Shown: piece by piece, positions 1 to 7,376 of the stretch
How the letters are laid out: every line of letters begins with the position of its first letter
Position numbering within the stretch: the stretch's first letter is position 1
NCBI GenBank assembly: GCA_003559855.1
Contig: PWJZ01000107.1
Coordinates: forward strand, 1 to 34,057
Source: Bacteroidales bacterium
Lineage (GTDB): Bacteria > Bacteroidota > Bacteroidia > Bacteroidales > UBA7960
Reading direction: 5' to 3'
Length of the DNA stretch: 34,057 bases
Position numbers and translations under genes: made by a program
Notes under the pieces: model-generated
Databases searched by the model: none
The model's input: only the letters and a program-made list of their open reading frames with translations
What the model was told of the DNA's origin: nothing

Positions 1-278
1 TGATATTTTTGCAAAACCTTTATTAACAACATATTAACAAAACGTTAACAACTATAAAGATTTTATCATTTTAAAAAATTGATATTTAAATAAGTAACTA
101 GCAACTTGAGTTAATTAATAACGAACAAGGAACACCGATTTTGGATTTTTAAGTTTTATCACTTCGTAAATCGTAAATCGTTAATCGGTGTTCGATATTC
201 AAAAAGTGGGCGCTTTATTTTCAAAATTTTGCCGGAAAAAACAATATTTTAAAAAGTAATAACATATTTCAGACGTCA
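1..278. other. Intergenic A+T-rich region with an inverted repeat
   Basis: No gene is seen. GAACACCGATT at 130-140 is the exact inverse of AATCGGTGTTC at 183-193, so the stretch can fold into a long hairpin. The right side also holds the short repeated word CGTAAAT. Similar ATTCG-type words recur near 10740-10870, so this is probably part of a dispersed intergenic repeat. It lies just downstream of the kinase-RapZ gene, but no U-rich terminator is obvious. Confidence 0.5.
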
Positions 279-1727
279 TTAAAACGTTATATTTTCCTCT
301 TCATGTTGCAGATTTATCTCCACATTCAATTTTTTTTTCAACTGCTCAGCAAGTTTTTCGGCGCAGTACACCGACCGGTGCTGCCCGCCCGTGCAGCCAT
401 AACATACCATCAGGTTTGTAAATCCTCTCTCAATATAATTTTTTGCCGATGCCATTACAAGTTTTGATGTCATATCCATAAAACCTTTAACTTCCGGTTT
501 TTCTTCAAGGTATTCAATAACGGCTCTATCCCTTCCCGATTTGCTTTTGAACTTTTCCAGCCTTCCCGGATTCGGCAAAGCCCTGCAGTCAAAGACGAAC
601 CCCCCGCCATTACCGCTTAAATCAACAGGAATTCCTTTTTTATATGAAAAGGAACGGATCGTGATTTTCAGTCCTGAATGTTGTTCATCAGCCCGGCTGA
701 ACCTTTCAAAATGCCCGGCATTTATTATTTGTTCTGCAACATCTTTTAATTGTGGAATGTTTTCCGGAAACTTTTTTTGGTCAATCAACCGGGCCAGATT
801 ATTTTGCGCATAGGGGATGCTTTGCAAAAAGAGCGGCTTTTTTTCATGAAACCCCCTGAATCCATAGGCACCCATTGCCTGCAAAATCCTTATCAGCGCA
901 AATCCATAATAGTATTCAATGAAACTGTCATAGTCAATATCAATATAATTACGAAGTTGCTCAAGGTAATGATTCAGCAGTTCTTCCCGGAGTCCGTGTG
1001 GCACGTTTGCTTTTGCATCAAACAGCAATGAAGCCACATCGTATTGCAAAGGACCTTTTCTGCCACCCTGGTAGTCAATAAAACAAGGTTCATTATCGAC
1101 GATCATAATGTTTCGCGATTGAAAATCCCTGAACATAAAAAAATCAGCCTTTGCTTCGCATAGCCATTTTACCAGTTTGCCGAAATCATCTTCCAGTTTT
1201 TGCTCGTCAAAATGTATTCCACCCAGTTTCAGGAAGAAGTACTTGAAATAATTCAGATCCCACAACATGGATTGTTTATCGAAGGCTTTGCGAGGGTAGC
1301 ACACGTCATAGTCAAGGTCTTTGCCTGCCACGACCTGTATTTTCGGAAGCCATTCGAGCGCTTTTTTATAAATATTAATTACATGCTTTGGAAATTCGAC
1401 CTGTTGCAGTTGATGAGGCAGCAGCGAGAAAAGGGTTGTGTCGCCCAAATCTGTTATCAGGTAGCTGTCTGGCGGGTCATTTGCCGCAAGTAATGATGGC
1501 ACCGGCAAACCATGATCGTTGAAGTGACGTGTAAATTCGATAAAGGCGATGTTTTCGGAAATATTCGGATTGTATGCTCCAATTACTGTATCCTGACCAT
1601 AATACAACCTGTAATAAATCCTATCCGAACCTGATGGCTGCTGTTTAACGATCCTGCAGGGAGCCACCCCTTTCCATTTTTTAAATAACCGGGCAATGTT
1701 CTCTGCTGAAGTCGAATTTGCACTCAT
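279..1727 (-). CDS. Aminoglycoside-phosphotransferase-like kinase fused to a RapZ C-terminal domain
   Basis: This is a 482-residue two-domain protein. Residues about 1-340 have the APH/choline-kinase fold: the catalytic loop reads RDFQSRNIMI and the metal-binding segment FIDYQGGRKGP. The nearest functional idea is an AmgK-like sugar kinase of cell-wall recycling. Residues about 355-482 match the C-terminal domain of RapZ, with RSFSYKKGIP, FDCRALPNPG and the signature CYGCTGGQHRSVYCAE. In enterobacteria this domain senses glucosamine-6-phosphate and acts as RNase adaptor; the RapZ ATPase domain is absent here. The residue before RD, often His in this kinase fold, is Phe. The ATG at 1727 is preferred over an in-frame GTG at 1745 because a promoter box at 1747-1754 would start the transcript near 1740. 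No nucleotidyltransferase partner is in view. Fusion architecture is sure; substrate is inferred. Confidence 0.85.
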   Translation of the reverse strand: MSANSTSAENIARLFKKWKGVAPCRIVKQQPSGSDRIYYRLYYGQDTVIGAYNPNISENIAFIEFTRHFNDHGLPVPSLLAANDPPDSYLITDLGDTTLFSLLPHQLQQVEFPKHVINIYKKALEWLPKIQVVAGKDLDYDVCYPRKAFDKQSMLWDLNYFKYFFLKLGGIHFDEQKLEDDFGKLVKWLCEAKADFFMFRDFQSRNIMIVDNEPCFIDYQGGRKGPLQYDVASLLFDAKANVPHGLREELLNHYLEQLRNYIDIDYDSFIEYYYGFALIRILQAMGAYGFRGFHEKKPLFLQSIPYAQNNLARLIDQKKFPENIPQLKDVAEQIINAGHFERFSRADEQHSGLKITIRSFSYKKGIPVDLSGNGGGFVFDCRALPNPGRLEKFKSKSGRDRAVIEYLEEKPEVKGFMDMTSKLVMASAKNYIERGFTNLMVCYGCTGGQHRSVYCAEKLAEQLKKKLNVEINLQHEEENITF

Positions 1728-1746
1728 CAGTAATTCTTTTAACACA

Positions 1747-1754
1747 CAAAAGTA
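1747..1754 (-). promoter_or_regulatory. Promoter -7 box of the kinase-RapZ gene
   Basis: On the minus strand this reads TACTTTTG, a full match to the Bacteroidota -7 consensus TAnnTTTG. No TTG -33 box is seen at the usual 19-21 nt spacing. Its place fixes the ATG at 1727 as the start. Confidence 0.5.
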
Positions 1755-1913
1755 AGAAACTTTTTATGATGAGAAGTTATTTAAAAACTTACAAGGTTTT
1801 CAATCATGAATACTCTGCCATTTGCCGCAAATGCCAATGGTGGCGTAAACTACATCTTAAAGTGTGGATAATAACATCTCTTAACGGGATCAATCATTCA
1901 GCTAACCGAAAAA

Positions 1914-1937
1914 CCCCGCGTTGAGCTGCGGGCTTTT
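1914..1937 (-). terminator. Probable terminator of the lipoprotein/membrane protein operon
   Basis: On the minus strand CCCGC (1932-1928) pairs with GCGGG (1919-1915) and is followed by GTTTTT. The plus strand also ends in TTTT, so it may work both ways. It lies about 95 nt after the stop of the small membrane protein. Confidence 0.55.
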
Positions 1938-2029
1938 ACGCAGAGCACCGACATATTAAAATTAGCCGGCAGGATAAATCCTATAACTTATTTTTTTGAC
2001 CGGTAAAATGTATTAAAAGAGTTTAATAC

Positions 2030-2245
2030 TTACTTTGTGGTCATGCTGTCCGATTTTTTTCTCTTGCGCCATATTTGACTGATAATCAAGATAATGATTA
2101 TTGCAGGCGCAATGAATCGAATGTTATACCTGTAAAGGGTAAATAATTCTTCTCCATCGCTGCTTATTCTGACTATTAAGAAGGGGATCACCAGCACTAA
2201 TATCAATATGGCGATAATCCATTCAATTATGAATCGTTTTTTCAT
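2030..2245 (-). CDS. Small two-helix membrane protein, unknown function
   Basis: A 71-residue protein with two clear membrane helices: residues about 8-27 (WIIAILILVLVIPFLIV) and about 46-60 (FIAPAIIIILIISQIW). A short loop links them and the tail is basic (RKRKKSD). I recognise no family. The ATG is 15 nt after the stop of the upstream lipoprotein gene, so the two very likely share a transcript, which ends at the hairpin near 1925. Small membrane proteins in this position are sometimes immunity proteins for a secreted peptide or toxin; here that is only a guess from context. Confidence 0.6.
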   Translation of the reverse strand: MKKRFIIEWIIAILILVLVIPFLIVRISSDGEELFTLYRYNIRFIAPAIIIILIISQIWRKRKKSDSMTTK

Positions 2246-2260
2246 AGCTCATTAAGTTTT

Positions 2261-3013
2261 CTATGGTCCTTCCGGAGTTTGAAACATATTTTCGGTTGCT
2301 GCAAAAGCACACATTGACCCAATAGTTCCTGCGCATATAGGGCCAAGTGCCATGCAGGCAAGATAGTCCCAGCTACTCATATTGCCAAAAGTCCAGCTAA
2401 CGCAATTTTCAAATCGACTTTTCCAGCTTTTAATATTACTCTGTTGAACATTAATGATCAACCCGTTATTAAGATCAACATCGAATAAAACAATAAGATC
2501 GCCCTCCGTTGTCCTATAGGTATACCTCATCTCACTTTCGTTTAAACGCTCTTCAGATATCAACATATCAAATTTCGATACTAAACCCTCAAGTTCAAAA
2601 TAAACATGAAAGACCTCAAGTGATGATATATTTTTTTGAGACAACGGAGTGTATATTGCCTGAACAGGAAAATCATAATAATTAACGATTACACTTTCAT
2701 CAATATTTGGGGATGAATCCAAATATTTAACCTTACCCGCAATATGTGCGGTATATTTATACAGATCAGCAGGTAAAGGCTCAATATCCTTTATTTCCAA
2801 CCCGACATTGTTTCCTTTTTGATCAAATTCATTGTCGAAATCTACCTTTTCTTTACTGCATGAAATAGTTAAACATAAAAGCACCATAATAATGCAAAAA
2901 AATTTAATTTTTCTCATTTTTGCAAAATCAGCCATTGCAGCTTTTGATTGTAGTTTCGGGTTATCCTCCTTAACCACCCTCATATACTCTAAAAACGGTT
3001 TTTTTGTTTCCAT
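2261..3013 (-). CDS. Uncharacterised lipoprotein with N-terminal extension and Cys-containing hydrophobic tail
   Basis: The reading frame is 250 residues from an ATG at 3013. Residues 33-51 form a classic lipoprotein signal (MRKIKFF, hydrophobic stretch, lipobox LTISC), so translation could instead start at the ATG at 2917, giving 218 residues. Yet the first 32 residues (METKKPFLEYMRVVKEDNP and on) are charged, coding-like and lack stops, so a leader-like extension is possible. The middle domain is polar and beta-rich, with no family I know. The last 45 residues differ: SWTFGNMSSWDYLACMALG, then further Cys spaced 6-7 residues apart among small hydrophobic residues. This resembles tails of some Cys-containing bacteriocin-like proteins, but I cannot assign it. 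It is followed closely by a two-helix membrane gene and preceded by a possible secreted peptide and two LytTR regulators. Confidence 0.7.
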   Translation of the reverse strand: METKKPFLEYMRVVKEDNPKLQSKAAMADFAKMRKIKFFCIIMVLLCLTISCSKEKVDFDNEFDQKGNNVGLEIKDIEPLPADLYKYTAHIAGKVKYLDSSPNIDESVIVNYYDFPVQAIYTPLSQKNISSLEVFHVYFELEGLVSKFDMLISEERLNESEMRYTYRTTEGDLIVLFDVDLNNGLIINVQQSNIKSWKSRFENCVSWTFGNMSSWDYLACMALGPICAGTIGSMCAFAATENMFQTPEGP

Positions 3014-3048
3014 AATTCAATAATTTAAGGTTAATAAAATTAATTGGT

Positions 3049-3231
3049 TTAAGACAATAAAATTAAATTACAGAAATAATGGAAGCAACATTTTGTAGAA
3101 GAATTATCATTAGCGGTCAAGGAAAATACCCGAGCGATCGGCTTTGTATATAAAAAACAAATAATTTTCAAAAAAAATAAAATTAACAAAATCATTAAAG
3201 AAAAACTTGTTTTGCTTCCAAACATTTTCAT
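3049..3231 (-). CDS. Possible small secreted peptide, weakly NVEALA-like
   Basis: A 60-residue frame from ATG 3231 (a second ATG is at 3225; the upstream GTG at 3249 is less likely). It has a basic start, a hydrophobic segment (FSLMILLILFFLKIICFLY), then ARVFSLTANDNSSTKCC and two more aromatic-flanked residues before CN. The layout of signal-like helix, then a V-x-x-L-x-A-N-D segment, then cysteines recalls NVEALA-type small peptides of Bacteroidota, but the match is loose. It lies 35 nt before the lipoprotein gene on the same strand. The region is A+T-rich, so a chance reading frame is a real alternative. Confidence 0.3.
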   Translation of the reverse strand: MKMFGSKTSFSLMILLILFFLKIICFLYTKPIARVFSLTANDNSSTKCCFHYFCNLILLS

Positions 3232-3249
3232 CCTGTTATTTTGAAACAC

Positions 3250-3610
3250 AATAAATACTTGCCCGCAGAAAATTTATCTTCTTAAAAAATATGCTGTATT
3301 ACAAATGCCCGTTCTCCCGTATTTAATCAAAACCTGATTTATGCATCAGATCATAAGATATAGTATCATAACATTCAAAAATATATTCCTATAAAAACCT
3401 GAAATATTCCTTTTTGAAGGTATATTTATCATTACAGCCTGTTAATTTCCGATATATTCAATAATTCCGGATATTTATATGTTCCTGACAGAAAAAGCAC
3501 CAAACCTCTTTTGCCGGGAAAACCTGCCGGTTTATTGCATGTTGGTGTCCTGCAGGCAATAATCCTTGTTTTGTTCTTTAATTATGAATATTGAAGCAAC
3601 GCATATTAAA
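3250..3610. other. Intergenic region downstream of the LytTR genes
   Basis: No gene is seen. It separates the LytTR pair from the peptide/lipoprotein genes and should hold the promoter of the latter. Two similar 9-10-mers, TTCCGATAT at 3447-3455 and TTCCGGATAT at 3465-3474, lie in the same direction 18 nt apart. LytTR proteins commonly bind paired direct repeats about two helical turns apart, so this is a weak candidate site. No perfect TAnnTTTG box was found on the minus strand. Confidence 0.3.
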
Positions 3611-3931
3611 CTAACAGATTATTGAAAATTTACTTAACAGCTCTTTGCGTCTTCTCCTGGAAACCGGAACAGCTTTTCCGTTTGAAAGCAGTGCAAAGAG
3701 GTTATTCTTTTTGTAAAAAAACTCAACAACTTCGGTAATGTTTAAAATATAACTCCTGTGTATTCTATAAAAAATAAGTGATGGAAGAATGGTTTCCAGG
3801 TCATTCAATGAATCATCCAAAACAATTTGCTCATTGTCTTTCATAATAATTACAGAATAACTGTCGAATTTTTCAATATAAATAATGTTATTCTGAAAGG
3901 GTGTATTTTTTAAAGAGCTGTCTTCCAACAT
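3611..3931 (-). CDS. LytTR DNA-binding domain protein, no receiver domain
   Basis: A 106-residue protein that is almost entirely one LytTR domain: IIYIEKFDSYSVII at residues about 16-29, FYRIHRSYILNITEV near 55-69, and the basic end VPVSRRRRKELL near 88-99. LytTR domains bind DNA through a beta fold and are usually joined to a receiver (AgrA, LytR) or membrane domain; neither is present. Its ATG lies inside the upstream LytTR gene, with a 22-nt overlap, so the two are surely co-translated. It may act as a heterodimer with that protein. The signal it answers to cannot be seen. Confidence 0.8.
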   Translation of the reverse strand: MLEDSSLKNTPFQNNIIYIEKFDSYSVIIMKDNEQIVLDDSLNDLETILPSLIFYRIHRSYILNITEVVEFFYKKNNLFALLSNGKAVPVSRRRRKELLSKFSIIC

Positions 3932-4296
3932 GTTGCATCTTTACTTTTTGTTAATTTTTTTGCTAATGCAAAACGAAACAGTTCACTTTTTTTTCTTTTG
4001 GAAACAGGGATAATTTGCCGTCCAATGCTGATTATTGATTTTTCCATACAATAATCATCTATCAATAATGGATTAACAAGATAGTTCCTGTGACATCTCA
4101 AAAATCCATGGCTTTTAAGAACATTCTCAAAATATGACAAAGTACTTGATGATATTATGGTTTTTCCATTAAACGAATTATTTGAAAAGCGATAAAAAAG
4201 ATGACAACCATACTTGCTACCTTTAATATAGAGTATTCCGGCCGGGTTAACGGCGGTGATTCTTTTGCCGCGTTTTATCCAAAATATGTTATCCAT
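3910..4296 (-). CDS. LytTR DNA-binding domain protein, no receiver domain
   Basis: A 128-residue LytTR-only protein: GILYIKGSKYGCHLFY near residues 20-35, GFLRCHRNYLVNPLLI near 63-78, and IIPVSKRKKSEL near 93-104, all typical of the family. It is first in a two-gene overlap with a second LytTR protein; the paralogues differ in sequence, so this is not a recent duplication. LytTR regulators often control peptide signalling or bacteriocin genes; the nearest same-strand targets are the putative peptide and lipoprotein genes downstream. No promoter box matching the Bacteroidota consensus was found right upstream. Confidence 0.8.
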   Translation of the reverse strand: MDNIFWIKRGKRITAVNPAGILYIKGSKYGCHLFYRFSNNSFNGKTIISSSTLSYFENVLKSHGFLRCHRNYLVNPLLIDDYCMEKSIISIGRQIIPVSKRKKSELFRFALAKKLTKSKDATCWKTAL

Positions 4297-4949
4297 TTGT
4301 TTTTATTCATAGTAAAACATAATATTTTCATAGACTTATTTGTCTAATTGCAGAAAATATAGCAGTTTAGCTATTACATGATTATCAGCTATTTGTTTCA
4401 GATACGAATAAGGCAACAAAAAAGAGAGGTAAACTCAAAATGGGTTCATGTATGCTTAGCATATAGCTGCATAACCGGAAACTATCCTGGCTTAATTTGC
4501 CGACATAAAAGAGCTTTCAATAAAGATCGCTCGCTTTTCTCGTAAGAATATTTCTTTTGATTCCATAGGCAAAATGGTTAAGGTTACGGTTAAGATTAAG
4601 GTTAAGTTAATTGAATTATGCTACAAAAATAAAAATTAAAATATAATATTTATTAATAAAATAAAAAAATATTTAAATGGTAATAAAACATGTCCGAGCG
4701 GGATAGAATATTTTTTTCCCTGGTAAAAGAAAAAATTCCATCCATTAACTTTAAGATATCACGGTGGTCTTCTGCCGGCATATATGGGGTTTTAAAGGCG
4801 ACGGGATAAAAAAAAACACAAACAGACCTATATTAAAAACCTCTCATTAGCAATAAAGCGACAGCGGTATAAGGAAACTCCGCATTAAATTTTAAGGTGT
4901 TTACTTTGCATGTACGACCGTTCTGTTATTTTAATTAATTAATGATTCT
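4297..4949. other. Intergenic A+T-rich region with GGTTAAG-like repeats
   Basis: No gene is seen in about 650 bases. At about 4573-4607 there is a short degenerate tandem of GGTTAAG-like units (GGTTAAG, GGTTACG, GGTTAAG, GATTAAG, GGTTAAG). The rest is A+T-rich without clear hairpins. It divides the minus-strand LytTR genes from the plus-strand panB operon, so it carries divergent promoters. Confidence 0.4.
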
Positions 4950-4957
4950 TATCTTTG
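4950..4957 (+). promoter_or_regulatory. Promoter -7 box of panB
   Basis: TATCTTTG is a full match to TAnnTTTG. A transcript from it would start near 4964, which rules out an in-frame TTG start at 4955 and supports the ATG at 4994. Confidence 0.6.
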
Positions 4958-4993
4958 AGGGCAATTTTTTTATGTGCACAAAACTTAATTAAC

Positions 4994-5806
4994 ATGGAAT
5001 CGCCAAAAGTAACCAAAGTCACTACTCATGTTCTTCAAGAGATGAAGTTGCATAGTGTGAAGATCTCGATGCTTACGGCATACGATTATTCGATAGCAAA
5101 AATACTTGACAATACGGGTATTGATGTTATATTGGTTGGTGACTCTGCTTCCAATGTGATGGCAGGGCATAAAACCACCTTGCCGATAACCCTTAATGAT
5201 ATGATCTATCATGCCAGCAGTGTGACTCGAGCTGTTGAAAGGGCCCTGGTAGTTGTTGACCTGCCCTTTGGCACCTATCAGGGTAATTCAAAAGAAGCTT
5301 TATGTTCTGCTATCAGGATCATGAAAGAATCTGCCGCTGATACTATCAAGCTTGAAGGCGGCAGCGAAATAATCGAGTCGGTGGTACGCATACTTTCTGC
5401 CGGCATCCCGGTGATGGGACACCTTGGGTTGACTCCGCAAGCTATAAATAAATTCGGCACATACAAAGTAAGAGCCACGGATGCGGAAGAAGCCGAAAAG
5501 CTGGTATCAGACGCACATCTGCTTGCCGATACAGGCTGCTTTGCACTGGTGCTCGAAAAAATCCCCGCCAAACTGGCGGAAAAGGTTACCAAAGAAATAA
5601 AAATACCTGTTATAGGAATTGGCGCGGGAAGCAAAGTTGACGGCCAGGTGCTTGTTTTGCACGATATGCTCGGAATAACCCAGGAGTTCTCTCCAAGGTT
5701 TTTAAGACGGTACCACAACCTGAACGAAGAAATAAAAATGGCTGTTGAAAATTATATCCGCGATGTGAAAAATGTCGATTTTCCAAACGAAAAAGAACAG
5801 TACTAA
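4994..5806 (+). CDS. panB: 3-methyl-2-oxobutanoate hydroxymethyltransferase
   Basis: This 270-residue enzyme has the usual PanB length. It adds a hydroxymethyl group from 5,10-methylenetetrahydrofolate to 2-oxoisovalerate, giving ketopantoate, the first committed step of pantothenate and CoA synthesis in the cytosol. Visible motifs: [27 protein letters not shown] (metal and substrate contacts), [26 protein letters not shown], the catalytic-site LEKIP, and IGIGAG followed by [11 protein letters not shown]. All catalytic positions appear intact. It starts at the ATG 37 nt after the promoter box and is followed 62 nt later by an RluA-family gene, an arrangement I recall as common in Bacteroidota. 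No panC or panD is near. Confidence 0.95.
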   Translation: MESPKVTKVTTHVLQEMKLHSVKISMLTAYDYSIAKILDNTGIDVILVGDSASNVMAGHKTTLPITLNDMIYHASSVTRAVERALVVVDLPFGTYQGNSKEALCSAIRIMKESAADTIKLEGGSEIIESVVRILSAGIPVMGHLGLTPQAINKFGTYKVRATDAEEAEKLVSDAHLLADTGCFALVLEKIPAKLAEKVTKEIKIPVIGIGAGSKVDGQVLVLHDMLGITQEFSPRFLRRYHNLNEEIKMAVENYIRDVKNVDFPNEKEQY

Positions 5807-5816
5807 AAATATTATA

Positions 5817-5852
5817 AAACTTGACAAACCCGCAAAGAGCGGGAGCAAGTTT
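5817..5852 (+). repeat. Compound hairpin between panB and the RluA-family gene
   Basis: Outer arms AAACTTG (5817-5823) and CAAGTTT (5846-5852) enclose inner arms CCCGC (5829-5833) and GCGGG (5839-5843). The full fold fills most of the gap. No T-run follows, so it is not a standard terminator; it could stabilise the panB transcript or modulate the next gene, whose ATG is 17 nt away. Confidence 0.6.
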
Positions 5853-5868
5853 AGCTCTTTAAGTGGTC

Positions 5869-6573
5869 ATGGAAATTCAAACACCCCTTGCTTCCCGCAT
5901 ACTATATGAAGATAATCATCTTATAGTGGTAAATAAGCTGCCATCTGAGATTGTTCAGGGTGATAAGACCGGTGATATGCCTTTGAGCGATATTGTGAAA
6001 GTTTATATAGCTGATAAGTATAAAAAACCCGGCGATGTATTCCTTGGAGTAGTGCATCGTGTTGATCGCCCGGTGAGCGGGGCGGTGATCTTTGCACGTA
6101 CATCGAAAGCCCTTGGCAGGCTGAATGAAATGTTGAAAAAAAGGGAATTGCAGAAAAAGTATTGGGCGGTGGTAAAAAACAAACCGCCCGGCAAGGAGGG
6201 AAGATTGGTTCATTTTCTCAAAAAGAACGAAAAGCAAAACAAGTCGTATGTGGTAAAAGAAGGTACTCCCGGCAGTAAAAAGGCCGAATTGTATTACAAA
6301 GTGGTTTCCAAAAGCCAAAATTATTACCTTCTTGAAGCAGAGCTTATCACGGGTCGACACCACCAGGTCAGGGCACAGCTGTCGGCAACAGGCAGCCCCA
6401 TAAAAGGCGACCTGAAATACGGCTTTGACCGCACCAACAAAGACGCAAGCATAAACCTGCATTCCCGCGAACTGTCGTTTTTGCACCCGGTCAAAAAAAC
6501 AAAAATCAACATTGTAGCCCCAACACCAGACGAAAAACTCTGGAATGTGTTTACAAAACACCAAAACACTTAA
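5869..6573 (+). CDS. RluA-family RNA pseudouridine synthase
   Basis: A 234-residue protein of the RluA family, which turns chosen uridines of rRNA or tRNA into pseudouridine. The catalytic motif is GVVHRVDRPVSGAVIFART near residues 61-79, with the nucleophilic Asp in HRVD. The C-terminal signature GRHHQVRAQLSATGSPIKGD is also present. No N-terminal S4 domain is seen, so it is a short catalytic-core type. The first residues (LYEDNHLIVVNKLPS) are the family's usual opening. ATG 5869 is chosen; a GTG two codons earlier is possible. It follows panB and probably shares its transcript. RNA target cannot be told from sequence. Confidence 0.9.
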   Translation: MEIQTPLASRILYEDNHLIVVNKLPSEIVQGDKTGDMPLSDIVKVYIADKYKKPGDVFLGVVHRVDRPVSGAVIFARTSKALGRLNEMLKKRELQKKYWAVVKNKPPGKEGRLVHFLKKNEKQNKSYVVKEGTPGSKKAELYYKVVSKSQNYYLLEAELITGRHHQVRAQLSATGSPIKGDLKYGFDRTNKDASINLHSRELSFLHPVKKTKINIVAPTPDEKLWNVFTKHQNT

Positions 6574-6734
6574 TAAAAACACCAAACCCCGGGTTAAAAA
6601 AAAACGCCATAAATCATAATTATTCCATCAGGCTTTGCAGAAAGATACTTCGCATTTTACGATATACTAAAAAATTAATGCGCCGGGAATGGATTTTTTT
6701 TTATAAATTTCGGTCAATTTATCCAAAATGTTAT

Positions 6735-6742
6735 TATTTTTG
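6735..6742 (+). promoter_or_regulatory. Promoter -7 box of the lipocalin-like lipoprotein gene
   Basis: TATTTTTG matches TAnnTTTG fully. It would give a leader of about 68 nt before ATG 6817. No TTG is seen at the ideal -33 distance. Confidence 0.5.
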
Positions 6743-6816
6743 AAGCCGGAAATATCCTGCATGTCAAACTTGTCTGAAAAAGGTCAAAGAACGTTTTCTA
6801 AACGATTGATATTAAT

Positions 6817-7209
6817 ATGATGAAAACAATAAGATTCCTGATATTTGTTCCGGTCTTGTTTATTTTAGTGGCAGGTTGCACTAACGAAAAAGACCTGCTT
6901 GAAGGTGCCTGGAAACGTGTTATTGTTGAAAATATTCATGCCGGTTATACCGAGGAATGGCATTTTATTGACGGTATAATCACCATAAAACAAATATGTA
7001 AAGAAAACGGCAGTACCGATGTTTTGACTGCCGGCAATTATCGTTTGAAACCCGTCTTTAACAAGACTTATCTTGCGGTAATTTTTCCTGATTCTTCCTA
7101 TATCGGGTATCAGGCTGACTGGGAGGTCCTTACTCTTGACAGGGAGCATCTGGTCATAATACATGATGAGTTAGGAGGCATCACACAACGTGAATTTATA
7201 AAAAAATAA
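6817..7209 (+). CDS. Small lipocalin-like lipoprotein
   Basis: A 130-residue protein with a lipoprotein signal: MMKTIRFLIFVPVLFILVAGC, the lipidated Cys being residue 21. It should sit in a membrane facing the periplasm or outside. The mature part begins LLEGAWKRV and continues in alternating beta strands (EEWHFIDGIITIKQI, GNYRLKPVF, TYLAVIFPDSSYIGYQADW), like the short lipocalin-like beta-barrel families of Bacteroidota. These opening W and later Y/W positions are typical; the ligand is unknown. It is a single gene with its own promoter box and terminator. Confidence 0.65.
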   Translation: MMKTIRFLIFVPVLFILVAGCTNEKDLLEGAWKRVIVENIHAGYTEEWHFIDGIITIKQICKENGSTDVLTAGNYRLKPVFNKTYLAVIFPDSSYIGYQADWEVLTLDREHLVIIHDELGGITQREFIKK

Positions 7210-7272
7210 TTCACAAAAGCAGAATTATAAAAAAAAAATTGTATCTTTCGGAACTTGTTTTCATGGTTGCAG

Positions 7273-7321
7273 AGGGAAAACCTATAAAAGCTTTACAAAG
7301 CGCGGTTTTCCCTTTTTTTTT
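7273..7321 (+). terminator. Rho-independent terminator
   Basis: AGGGAAAACC (7273-7282) pairs perfectly with GGTTTTCCCT (7304-7313), loop 21 nt, followed by a run of nine Ts. It lies 64 nt after the lipoprotein gene and insulates radA. Confidence 0.85.
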
Positions 7322-7376
7322 ATGGATAATTAATTATACAATTCGATTTACGCATCATTGCACTATACTTTAAACA

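Noticed and set aside
4572-4607. Telomere-like GGTTAAG repeat
   Set aside because: Only about five degenerate units in A+T-rich DNA; likely chance or slippage.
4955-4993. TTG start extending PanB by 13 residues
   Set aside because: It overlaps the promoter -7 box, and the 270-residue form has normal family length.
5902-6585. 227-residue minus-strand frame opposite the RluA-family gene
   Set aside because: It is a shadow of a gene with clear catalytic motifs; no match to any family recognised.
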